Origin: an uncultured Bacteroidales bacterium | Lineage (GTDB): Bacteria > Bacteroidota > Bacteroidia > Bacteroidales > FEN-979 | Direction: 5' to 3' | Assembly (NCBI GenBank): GCA_903903985.1 | Contig: CAIVAT010000034.1 | Location: 124,001-188,000 of the forward strand | DNA length: 64,000 bases | Shown: one piece after another, positions 56,074-64,000 of the stretch | Layout: the number at the start of each line of letters is the position of its first letter | How positions within the stretch are numbered: the stretch's first letter is position 1 | Made by a program: the position numbers and the translations under genes | Notes under the pieces: generated by a model | Databases searched by the model: none | What the model was told of the DNA's origin: nothing | What the model saw: only the letters and a program-made list of their open reading frames with translations

Positions 56074-57354
56074 ATGAAAAAAGATAGTGCGATTTTCAAG
56101 GTCATTAAGGATGAATTGCATCGGCAAACCTGCGGGTTGGAACTGATTGCTTCAGAAAATTTTGTAAGCGACCAGGTACTGAAAGCCATGGGATCGTGTT
56201 TGACCAACAAATATGCCGAGGGATATCCCGGCAAACGGTATTATGGCGGATGCCAGAATGTGGACAGATCGGAGCAATTGGCCATCGACCGCGCAAAAGA
56301 GCTGTTCAATGCAGAATGGGTCAACGTGCAACCCCATTCAGGCGCGCAGGCCAACATGGCCGTGCTGCTGGCCTGCCTGAAGCCCGGGGATACCTTCATG
56401 GGTCTTGATCTTGCTCATGGCGGACATCTTTCGCATGGTTCTCCTGTGAATTCATCCGGCATATTATATAAAGCCGCGGCTTACCAGGTGGAGCAGGAAA
56501 CGGGAATGATCGATTATGACAAAATGGAGCAAAAGGCGCTTTCACTCAGGCCAAAACTGTTGATCGCCGGCGCCTCCGCCTACTCCCGCGACTGGGATTA
56601 CAAGCGCATGCGCAGTATTGCCGACAAGATCGGCGCCTTGCTTCTTGCCGACATCGCCCATCCGGCCGGACTGATCGCCCGGGGACTGCTTAACGATCCG
56701 TTGCCGTATTGCCATGTTGTGACCACTACCACCCACAAAACCCTGCGTGGCCCGCGTGGCGGCATGATCCTCATGGGCAAGGATTTTGAAAACCCCTGGA
56801 AACTTACAACACCAAAAGGCGAGATCAAAATGATGTCGCAACTGCTTGATTCTGCAGTATTCCCCGGAATCCAGGGCGGACCCCTTGAACATGTGATCGC
56901 ATCCAAGGCGGTTTCTTTCTTTGAAGCCCTTTCCGATGAGTATATGGACTATATCCTCCAGGTGAAGAAGAATGCGGCTGCCATGGCAAAAGCATTCATT
57001 GACAAGGGTTATCATGTTATTTCAGGAGGAACAGACAACCACCTCATGCTCATTGACCTGAGATCCAAATTCCCCGACATCACCGGGAAACAGGTTGAAA
57101 ATACACTTGTCAGGGCCGATATTACCGTGAATAAAAATATGGTCCCTTTCGACAGCCGTTCCCCATTTCAAACTTCCGGGTTGCGTGTCGGTACGCCGGC
57201 CATCACCACACGCGGACTGAAAGAAAAACACATGGCGAAAATCGTCAGCCTGATTGATGAAGTGATCAGCGATATTGAAAATGAATCGAAGATCGTCAAA
57301 GTACGCACAAAAGTGAATGAAATGATGGCGGAATTCCCGTTGTTTGCATACTAG
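56074..57354 (+). CDS. glyA: Serine hydroxymethyltransferase
   Basis: PLP enzyme interconverting serine and glycine with transfer of a one-carbon unit to tetrahydrofolate. The 426 residues show the start [20 protein letters not shown], the folate/active-site region [11 protein letters not shown], and the PLP lysine Lys222 in [15 protein letters not shown]. Standard length, no oddities. It is followed by a hairpin and sixA. Confidence 0.96.
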   Translation: MKKDSAIFKVIKDELHRQTCGLELIASENFVSDQVLKAMGSCLTNKYAEGYPGKRYYGGCQNVDRSEQLAIDRAKELFNAEWVNVQPHSGAQANMAVLLACLKPGDTFMGLDLAHGGHLSHGSPVNSSGILYKAAAYQVEQETGMIDYDKMEQKALSLRPKLLIAGASAYSRDWDYKRMRSIADKIGALLLADIAHPAGLIARGLLNDPLPYCHVVTTTTHKTLRGPRGGMILMGKDFENPWKLTTPKGEIKMMSQLLDSAVFPGIQGGPLEHVIASKAVSFFEALSDEYMDYILQVKKNAAAMAKAFIDKGYHVISGGTDNHLMLIDLRSKFPDITGKQVENTLVRADITVNKNMVPFDSRSPFQTSGLRVGTPAITTRGLKEKHMAKIVSLIDEVISDIENESKIVKVRTKVNEMMAEFPLFAY

Positions 57355-57366
57355 TACCCACCCTAA

Positions 57367-57386
57367 CCCTCCCTTTCAAGGGAGGG
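57367..57386. terminator. Hairpin after glyA
   Basis: CCCTCCCTT and AAGGGAGGG form an 8-9 bp stem with a tiny loop, 13 bases past the glyA stop, related to the other C-rich hairpins in the window. Confidence 0.55.
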
Positions 57387-57407
57387 GGACGAAGTAAAAA
57401 CAATCAC

Positions 57408-57902
57408 ATGAAAACCCTCTACCTGATGCGCCATGCCAAATCCTCCTGGGAAGAACCGGGTGTGTCGGATGCCGATCGTCCGCTGATTCCCAAAGGCATA
57501 AAGAAGACCTCGCTGGTCGTGGATTTCCTGTTGAAAAGGGAAACCACCATTGATTTGATGATTTCCAGCCCGGCGGTCAGGGCCTATGAAACCGCTAAAA
57601 TTGTTGCTGCAGGATTGTTCTATCCGGTTAATAAAATCAAAACCGACCGGAAGATTTACGATGGCTATTACGACCGGATCCTAGACATCATTTACGGCAC
57701 TTCGAACGACTTCAAATCACTGATGATTTTTGGCCATAATCCGACCATCACCAACCTGGCTAACCTTTTTTTACATCCCGGGATCGAGTACATGCCAACA
57801 TCCTGCATGGTGTGCCTTGCATTCAACACGGATAAATGGGAAGAAATCCCGTCAAATGAGGCCATTCAGGAGTTCATCGTATATCCAAAGATGCTGAAAT
57901 AA
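57408..57902 (+). CDS. sixA: SixA-type histidine phosphatase
   Basis: Small phosphohistidine phosphatase of the histidine phosphatase superfamily. The 164 residues begin LYLMRHAKSSW (catalytic Arg8-His9) and carry the second motif SSPAVRAYETAKI and the third FGHNPTITNL. E. coli SixA dephosphorylates ArcB and the nitrogen PTS, but the target here is unknown. It ends one base before ppk1, so the two are translated from one message. This suggests a role connected with polyphosphate or a shared phospho-relay. Confidence 0.88.
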   Translation: MKTLYLMRHAKSSWEEPGVSDADRPLIPKGIKKTSLVVDFLLKRETTIDLMISSPAVRAYETAKIVAAGLFYPVNKIKTDRKIYDGYYDRILDIIYGTSNDFKSLMIFGHNPTITNLANLFLHPGIEYMPTSCMVCLAFNTDKWEEIPSNEAIQEFIVYPKMLK

Positions 57903-57903
57903 C

Positions 57904-59958
57904 ATGGCCGACCGAAAGAAAGTCCCGATCCTGAACCGAGATCTCAACTGGCTTTATTTTAATGGCCGGGTGTTGCAGGAAGCAGCCGATACGCGCAACC
58001 CGTTGCTGGAAAGATTGAAATTTCTCGGGATATTCTCCAACAACCGCGATGAGTTTTTCAGGGTACGCGTTGCAACCCTGAACCGAATGCTGAAAGTTGA
58101 ACGGTTTCATTACGATACGCCCGTCAACCCAAAGAAGGCTTTAAAGGAGATCGGGGAATTGGTGCAAACACAGGAGCGTGAGTTCATGCAGGTTTATGAA
58201 ACCATTGTGCATGACCTGGCCCTTCACGACATTTTCATTGTCAACGAAACACAACTTACTGATTTTCATGGAGAATACGTTCGTAAATATTTCAGGGAAC
58301 AGGTGCGGGTCGGGTTATTTCCAATCATGATCAGCAGTTTGCGCGACATTTCCTCCCTCCGCGACAAATCAATCTACCTTGCCGTGACCGTCGGACGCAA
58401 AGACAAAGCACTCAAAGATGATTATGCCCTCATTGAATTGCCTACGAAGACCATTTCCCGGTTCCTGATCCTTCCTACCGAAGGGGATAAACGCTATATC
58501 ATCCTGCTCGATGACATCATCCGGTATTGCCTGTCTGAAATTTTCTCCATTTTCGGTTATGACACCTTTTCGGCCTATACGGTAAAAATCACCCGTGATG
58601 CTGAAATTGACATCGACACGGATGTTTCCAAGAGTTTCCTGGAGGTGATGACCGAAAGCCTGAAACAACGGAAACGCGGAATCCCTGTGCGGTTTGTGTA
58701 TGACAAATCCATTCCGCAGGATTTACTGAAGATCATTACCAAACGCCTGGAAATCACCAAAGACGACCCCATCAGGGGTGGCGGGCGATATCACAACTTC
58801 AAGGATTTCATGGGGTTTCCCAACCTTGGCCACAAGGAACTTGAATACGAGCCGCTGGTTCCGCTGATGCACAAAGACCTGCCCATGAACAGGAGCATTC
58901 TTGCATCCATCAGGCAAAAAGACATCATGCTGCACTACCCATACCAGTCATTCCAGTACATCATTGACCTGCTGCGTGAAGCTTCCATTGATCCGAAGGT
59001 GCGGTCGATCAAAATGACGATCTACCGGGCGGCCAAAAATTCGGGTGTCATCAACGCACTGATCAATGCCGCAAGAAATGGCAAATATGTGACGGTATTC
59101 ATGGAACTCCAGGCAAGGTTTGACGAGGAAGCCAATATTTTCTGGACAGAAAGACTGCGTGAAGAGGGAGTGAAAGTCATTCACAGCATCCCCGGGTTTA
59201 AGGTTCACAGCAAACTGATCCTGATCCGGAGAAAAGAGAACAACAGTAACTTTTTCTTCGCTTTTATCGGAACCGGGAACTTCAATGAGACCACGGCCAA
59301 GATTTATTCCGATGTAAGCCTGCTGACTGCAAATCAAACCATCTGCACCGATGTTGTCAATGCTTTTCACCTGATCGAAGAAAGTTACCGTCCGTACAAA
59401 TTTAAAGCGCTGGTGGTAGCCCCTGTCAACATGCGTAATTTCTACATCAAGATGCTCCATAATGAGATGCACCATGCTGCAGCGGGCCGGGAAGCATGGG
59501 TCATCATCAAACTGAACAGTCTCGTGGATGGAGCGATGGTAAAAAAACTATATAAAGCAAGCCAGGCAGGCGTTAAGATCAAACTCATCATCCGGGGAAT
59601 CTGTACCCTCGTGCCGGGTATTCCGGGACTCAGTGAGAACATTGAAGCCATCAGCATCGTCGACCGTTTTCTTGAACATGCCCGGATCCTGGTCTTTTGC
59701 AATGGCGGCGACAACCAGTTTTACATTACCTCCGCCGACTGGATGGTCAGGAATTTTGATAACCGCATCGAAGTGGCAACACCGGTGTTGGATGAGGGAA
59801 TCCGTGAACAACTTCGTAAAATGCTCGAGATTCAATTGTCAGACAATGTCAAGGCCAGGATCATCGGACCGGGTGAGCAAAACAAGTACAAAAAAACAGG
59901 TGGCCCGAAAATACGATCGCAGGTGGAGATTTACAACTATCTTAAGGGACAAATATAG
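57904..59958 (+). CDS. ppk1: Polyphosphate kinase 1
   Basis: Polymerises the gamma phosphate of ATP into polyphosphate, reversibly. The 684 residues have an N-terminal N domain (NRDLNWLYFNGRVLQEA) and a head domain. Two phospholipase-D-like C domains contain the autophosphorylated His435 in FKVHSKLILIRRK and the partner motif SADWMVRNFDNRIEV. Genes for phosphate uptake (pstSCAB) lie elsewhere in the same window, so storage and import are both encoded nearby, though not co-transcribed. Confidence 0.95.
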   Translation: MADRKKVPILNRDLNWLYFNGRVLQEAADTRNPLLERLKFLGIFSNNRDEFFRVRVATLNRMLKVERFHYDTPVNPKKALKEIGELVQTQEREFMQVYETIVHDLALHDIFIVNETQLTDFHGEYVRKYFREQVRVGLFPIMISSLRDISSLRDKSIYLAVTVGRKDKALKDDYALIELPTKTISRFLILPTEGDKRYIILLDDIIRYCLSEIFSIFGYDTFSAYTVKITRDAEIDIDTDVSKSFLEVMTESLKQRKRGIPVRFVYDKSIPQDLLKIITKRLEITKDDPIRGGGRYHNFKDFMGFPNLGHKELEYEPLVPLMHKDLPMNRSILASIRQKDIMLHYPYQSFQYIIDLLREASIDPKVRSIKMTIYRAAKNSGVINALINAARNGKYVTVFMELQARFDEEANIFWTERLREEGVKVIHSIPGFKVHSKLILIRRKENNSNFFFAFIGTGNFNETTAKIYSDVSLLTANQTICTDVVNAFHLIEESYRPYKFKALVVAPVNMRNFYIKMLHNEMHHAAAGREAWVIIKLNSLVDGAMVKKLYKASQAGVKIKLIIRGICTLVPGIPGLSENIEAISIVDRFLEHARILVFCNGGDNQFYITSADWMVRNFDNRIEVATPVLDEGIREQLRKMLEIQLSDNVKARIIGPGEQNKYKKTGGPKIRSQVEIYNYLKGQI

Positions 59959-59999
59959 GCAATGCAGAAAATAAATCGTAAATCGTAATTTAGTTTTCC

Positions 60000-60314
60000 A
60001 TGTCTGTCCTGAGATTCATCTTCCGTATCCTCATCAACAAATTCTTCCTGACTACAGTTGCATTTGTGGCGTGGATGTTATTTTTCGACAGCAACAATCT
60101 TTTAAGACGCAACCATTTGCAGGAAAAACTGGATGGGCTGAACGTTGAGAAACAGTTTTATCTCCAGGAGATTAAAAAAGATTCAACCTTGACACAGCAG
60201 TTAATGACCGATAGTTCGCAACTCGAAAAGTTTGCCAGGGAGCACTACCTGATGAAAAAGGAGCACGAGGACCTGTTCCTGGTCATAGACACTACTGCGG
60301 ATCAACATCCATAA
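60000..60314 (+). CDS. FtsB/DivIC-type septum formation initiator
   Basis: 104-residue single-span protein. A membrane segment (about residues 12-28) is followed by a coiled coil (RNHLQEKLDGLNVEKQFYLQ) and the typical FAREHYLMKKEHEDLFLV end. These proteins bridge early and late divisome components. Its 3' end overlaps the convergent priA gene by 23 bases. Confidence 0.85.
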   Translation: MSVLRFIFRILINKFFLTTVAFVAWMLFFDSNNLLRRNHLQEKLDGLNVEKQFYLQEIKKDSTLTQQLMTDSSQLEKFAREHYLMKKEHEDLFLVIDTTADQHP

Positions 60315-62790
60315 TCACTTTCACCGGCCTGAAGGCAGGCTCAGCCCTGAACTTTTCAATCGCTTCCACCAATTTTTCTTTCATTGCAGCAGATGATACG
60401 CCACGTTCAATCTTGAACATGATGTGTTTGATAAAATAATTCATGATCCTTGAAACCATTGGAAATTCGGGTCCAAGGATCCGTTTCCCGAAAATCAGAC
60501 GCAGTGATTTTGCCAGATCATCGGCCGCTTTGTTGAGCAGGTCAGCGTCTTTGTGCTTCAACTTCAGCAGTATCAGCCTTGTATATGGCGGATACCTGAA
60601 CTTCTGCCGTTCGAGGAGTTGCTTCTTAAACATCGCCAGGTAGTCGTTTTTAACCACATCGATGATCATGGGATGGCCGGGATTGTATGTTTGGATAATC
60701 ACCCTGCCCTGTTTGTATTTCCTCCCGGAACGGCCGCTGACCTGCGCCATGAGTTGAAAACTGCGTTCGGCAGCCCTGAAATCAGGATAGCTCAGCATGT
60801 TATCTGCATTCAGGATGCACACCAGGCTGACGTTGTCAAAATCGAGTCCCTTCGTCACCATCTGGGTGCCCACCAGGATATCAATTTTCCGCGCCTCAAA
60901 GTCGCCAATAATCTGCTGAAGCGAATGTTTGCTCCGGGTCGTATCCAGGTCCATGCGGGCAATCCGGGCTTTGGGGAAGATCAGGCCCAGTTCTTCCTCC
61001 ACCTTTTCAGTACCAAAACCTTTCATTTTAATATGAACGCCATGACACTCAGGGCATTTTTCAGGTATCCGGGCAACATACCCACAATAATGACATCTTA
61101 ACTGATTGATTTTCTTATGATAAACCAATGTCACATCACAATTTTCACAAGCGGGCATCCAATGGCACAGATCACATTCAAGGCGTAGGGAAAACCCCCG
61201 CCTGTTCTGGAAAAGGATGACCTGCTCCCCGTTGCCCAGCGCAGTTTCAATCTGTTCAAGGAGGATGGACGAAAAATGGCTTTTCATCATGCCTTGCCTC
61301 AACGATTCTTTGACGTTGACGATCTGTATCCGTGGCATTTCCATATTTCCATAGCGTTCAAACAGTTCGATCAGGCCATATTTCCCCTGCATGGCGTTAA
61401 AATAACTTTCCACCGAAGGTGTCGCAGAACCCAACAAGGTTTTTGCACCATGAAGGCGGGCAAGGTAAATGGCCGCATCCCGCCCGTTGTAACGCGGGGC
61501 CGGTTCCGACTGCTTGAAAGAAGGGTCATGCTCTTCATCGACGACCACGAGTCCCAGGTTCGAAAACGGCAAAAACAAAGAAGAGCGCGCCCCGAGAATG
61601 ATGTCAAATTTTCTCCCGGTTGCGATGCTGTTGCTTTTATCGAGGACCGCATTCCAGATTTCAACCCGTTCATGCTCATTGAACCTGGAATGGTATACGC
61701 CGACCCTGTCTCCGAAATATTTTCGCAACCTGCTGATTATTTGTGTTGTCAATGCAATTTCCGGCAACATGAACAACACCTGTTTTCCCTGGTCTATGAC
61801 CTCACGGATCAGTTTGATATAGAGTTCAGTCTTTCCGCTTGAGGTAACGCCATGCAACAAAACAACATCTTTCGTTTCGAACGACTTCCTGATTTCAGCA
61901 AGGGCATCCTGTTGTCCTCCAGCAAGTTCAATGAGTCCGGTATCTGTCTCCGGGTTTTCACCTTCAAACCGGCTCACGAGTTTTTCATACGATCCAAACA
62001 CGCCTTTTCCGATGAGGCCCTCCAACTGGGATGCATTCCCCTTCGATTGTTTCAGAAGCTCACTGCGTTTCACCTCCTTTAAAGTTCCAAAACCATAATT
62101 GGAAAGGCGGATATAGGTCATCACGATCTCCAGTTGCTTTTTGGCGCGCTTTTCAAGCTGATCGAACAACAACTTTACAGCTTGTTCATCGTCGGCGTAA
62201 GCAGGCATCAATTTTACAAATCCTTCGCGTTTGGGTTTATATGGATCATGAAGTTCTTCTTCGGGAACAATGAACCCTTTTTCGATGAGGGTTTTAATGA
62301 TGGGGATGGTTTTTTGCTGTTCCAGAATTTTGGAAACCTCGGATATGGAAATGCTCTTGCGGTGGTGGAGGGCTTCCATCAGCATCAGTTCCTTTTCATT
62401 CAGGCCTGAAATATTGTCCGGAAGCGCAGGGTTCAGGGCTATTTTCGATTCACTTGCCAGTTTGAATGCGGATGGCAGGGCGGCATTCATTACTTCTCCG
62501 GGGAGGCAGAGGTAATAACCTGCAAGCCAATCCCAGAAGGCACGTTGCAAAGGCGCAACGATCGGGTTTTCATCCAGTACAGAAAGGATATACTTCGGAA
62601 TGTGGTTACCGGGTGGGATTTCATGTACCCGGAGGACCAGTGCCGTATAAATTTTCTTTGATCCGAACTGCACAACCACCCGTATGCCCTCCCGGATCTG
62701 TTTATTCAGATCAAACGGCACCCGGTAGGTAAAGGTGCCGCTAACCGGAAGTGGCAATAAAACATCAGCAAACAGGGTGATCCGTTCCAA
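60292..62790 (-). CDS. priA: Primosomal protein N' (replication restart helicase), TTG start
   Basis: Restarts stalled replication forks. Start chosen at the TTG at 62790, which gives MERITLFADVLLPLPVSGTF, the usual PriA N-terminus. The longer ATG frame (62883) would run 74 bases into pfkA and has an unusual N-terminus. Walker A is VTSSGKTELY, Walker B DEEHD, and the zinc cysteines are in CDLCHWMPACENCD and CHYCGYVARIPEKCPEC. Helicase motif GRSGRKYKQG is also visible. About 832 residues. Confidence 0.93.
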   Translation of the reverse strand: MERITLFADVLLPLPVSGTFTYRVPFDLNKQIREGIRVVVQFGSKKIYTALVLRVHEIPPGNHIPKYILSVLDENPIVAPLQRAFWDWLAGYYLCLPGEVMNAALPSAFKLASESKIALNPALPDNISGLNEKELMLMEALHHRKSISISEVSKILEQQKTIPIIKTLIEKGFIVPEEELHDPYKPKREGFVKLMPAYADDEQAVKLLFDQLEKRAKKQLEIVMTYIRLSNYGFGTLKEVKRSELLKQSKGNASQLEGLIGKGVFGSYEKLVSRFEGENPETDTGLIELAGGQQDALAEIRKSFETKDVVLLHGVTSSGKTELYIKLIREVIDQGKQVLFMLPEIALTTQIISRLRKYFGDRVGVYHSRFNEHERVEIWNAVLDKSNSIATGRKFDIILGARSSLFLPFSNLGLVVVDEEHDPSFKQSEPAPRYNGRDAAIYLARLHGAKTLLGSATPSVESYFNAMQGKYGLIELFERYGNMEMPRIQIVNVKESLRQGMMKSHFSSILLEQIETALGNGEQVILFQNRRGFSLRLECDLCHWMPACENCDVTLVYHKKINQLRCHYCGYVARIPEKCPECHGVHIKMKGFGTEKVEEELGLIFPKARIARMDLDTTRSKHSLQQIIGDFEARKIDILVGTQMVTKGLDFDNVSLVCILNADNMLSYPDFRAAERSFQLMAQVSGRSGRKYKQGRVIIQTYNPGHPMIIDVVKNDYLAMFKKQLLERQKFRYPPYTRLILLKLKHKDADLLNKAADDLAKSLRLIFGKRILGPEFPMVSRIMNYFIKHIMFKIERGVSSAAMKEKLVEAIEKFRAEPAFRPVKVIMDVDPQ

Positions 62791-62809
62791 CGAAATGGTC
62801 TTTAACGCT

Positions 62810-63790
62810 TTACAGGGCCAGGATGCGTGACATTTCCAGCAGGTCCCTGTTGATGTCCTTATTGTGTTTGATGGCTTTTTCAAAAGGGGTGTAAACCACC
62901 TCTTTATTTACGATGCCGGCCATTTCCCCGCGACGGCCTTCCAGCAATCCTCTCACGGCCAGAAATCCAAGGGTACTTGCCAGTACACGATCAAAGCAGC
63001 TGGGTGAACCGCCCCGCTGGATATGCCCGAGTATGGTAACGCGGGCATCCATTTCAGGAAGTTTTTCCTTTACTTTTTTTGCAACCTCATAGGCTCCTCC
63101 CATATCATCGCCCTCAGCCACGATGACAATTCCAGAGGTTTTGCTTCTGCGCCAGTCATGTTTCAGCAGGCGGGCCATGTTGTCAATATAGGTGGTCGTC
63201 TCCGGTACCAGGATAAACTCGGCGCCGCAGGCAATGCCGCTGCGAAGGGCAATAAAACCGGCATCCCTGCCCATCACCTCTATAAAAAAAAGCCGCTCGT
63301 GTGAATTTGCAGTATCGCGTATCTTGTCAGCTGCTTCAACGACTGTGTTGACCGCAGTGTCGTATCCAATGGTTGCATCCGTTCCATAAAGATCATTGTC
63401 GATCGTACCGGGTAACCCGATGATGGGGAAATTGAACTCTGTGTCAAAAATGGCAGCCCCGGTAAAGGTGCCATTGCCTCCAATCGCAACCAGGGCATCG
63501 ATGTTGTGTTCCCTGAGGTTGTTATATGCCTGGAGACGCCCGTTATATTCCATAAACCGCTTGCTGCGGGCAGTTTTCAGGATGGTACCGCCCCGCTGGA
63601 TGATGTTTGAAACAGAGTTGCTATACATCTGTTCAATCTGGTTATCAATCATTCCTTCATAGCCACGGTAGATGCCGAAAACATCCAGGCCGCTGTATAT
63701 CGCTGTACGCACTACTGCCCTGATGGCCGCATTCATTCCCGGGGAATCGCCTCCGGAAGTCATTACTCCGATTCGGGTTATTTGAGTCAT
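62810..63790 (-). CDS. pfkA: 6-phosphofructokinase with Asn in the Mg-binding motif
   Basis: Phosphorylates fructose 6-phosphate in glycolysis. The 326 residues match PfkA: GGDSPGMNAAIRAV at residue 13, PGTIDND (catalytic Asp of TIDND) and EVMGRDAGFIALRSG. The ATP/PPi-selectivity position after the motif residue is Gly, which favours ATP. The usual GGDG(S/T) motif reads GGNGT: residue 106 is Asn (AAT, 63473-63475) where Asp coordinates magnesium. This could reduce activity or reflect a sequencing or assembly error. It lies 19 bases upstream of priA. Confidence 0.92.
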   Translation of the reverse strand: MTQITRIGVMTSGGDSPGMNAAIRAVVRTAIYSGLDVFGIYRGYEGMIDNQIEQMYSNSVSNIIQRGGTILKTARSKRFMEYNGRLQAYNNLREHNIDALVAIGGNGTFTGAAIFDTEFNFPIIGLPGTIDNDLYGTDATIGYDTAVNTVVEAADKIRDTANSHERLFFIEVMGRDAGFIALRSGIACGAEFILVPETTTYIDNMARLLKHDWRRSKTSGIVIVAEGDDMGGAYEVAKKVKEKLPEMDARVTILGHIQRGGSPSCFDRVLASTLGFLAVRGLLEGRRGEMAGIVNKEVVYTPFEKAIKHNKDINRDLLEMSRILAL

Positions 63791-63875
63791 GTTTGGTTGG
63801 TTGTTTTGTTTTTATGTGGACGAGCGGACCTGTGGAAAATTTTCACTGCCTCGCTATTTCGCTATCTATTATCGG

Positions 63876-63883
63876 CAAAAATA
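63876..63883 (-). promoter_or_regulatory. -7-like box for pfkA
   Basis: On the minus strand the bases read TATTTTTG, matching TAnnTTTG, about 85 bases before the pfkA ATG. The remaining 210 bases to the window end hold no recognisable gene. No -33 match was found. Confidence 0.3.
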
Positions 63884-64000
63884 CAAAATTTGCGCACCAT
63901 GTATCTTGTCATGAAGGTGGTAAATGTAAAATAAAGTGCCGGTCATTGATTTCTAATTGCTGGAATAATTAGTAATTTTACAAAAAAATCCTGAGGCTGT

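Noticed and set aside
60292-62883. priA start at the ATG at 62883
   Set aside because: It would overlap pfkA by 74 bases and add an N-terminus unlike PriA; the TTG at 62790 gives the normal N-terminus.

Overview
The window reads as chromosomal DNA of a Bacteroidota species, probably an uncultured environmental Bacteroidales-like lineage. The evidence is the gene content (type IX secretion type B C-terminal domains, FISUMP surface modules, an RsfS/FtsH/LUD/CdsA/Psd run, a SurA-type/MoxR run) and -7 promoter boxes of the form TAnnTTTG without strong Shine-Dalgarno sites. No rRNA, tRNA, CRISPR array, prophage, integrase or transposase was seen. 46 protein genes fill almost all of the sequence.

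Layout. 1-2141: a prolyl oligopeptidase cut by the window edge. 2373-13831: a long plus-strand housekeeping run (lipoamide dehydrogenase, dTDP-rhamnose epimerase, lytic transglycosylase, UvrA, LOG protein, RsfS, FtsH, LUD protein, CdsA, Psd). 13839-22963: mixed genes, including a DUF2461 protein, an outer-membrane barrel pair, an ECF sigma/anti-sigma/DUF4252 operon, a POT transporter, a TIGR01212 radical SAM protein and a GPP34 protein. 23018-33298: a minus-strand run of guaB, three SurA/PpiC-type foldases, a MoxR ATPase and a complete pstSCAB phosphate transporter without phoU.

33428-44971 is the most unusual part. Three consecutive minus-strand genes encode secreted FISUMP (Fib_succ_major, C-type-lectin-like) proteins that share their N-terminal module. 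The largest (2493 aa) carries one classical FISUMP domain followed by seven copies of a second type, built as three 1.8-kb super-repeats. The C-terminal segment of each copy is hypervariable. At several positions the first two codon bases vary while the third stays fixed (NNC/NNT), which is the footprint expected from adenine-directed mutagenesis by a diversity-generating retroelement (DGR). No reverse transcriptase, Avd or template repeat was found in the window, so this remains a hypothesis.

45134-64000: a NapC/NirT-type multihaem cytochrome, a cyclophilin flanked by direct repeats, an NhaD antiporter, an LEA-like lipoprotein, a GH13 lipoprotein, a PAS-only protein, two type IX cargo proteins, glyA, sixA-ppk1, a DivIC-like protein, priA (TTG start) and pfkA with an unusual GGNG motif. 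C-rich hairpins of one recurring family sit in many of the gaps, mostly just past gene ends.
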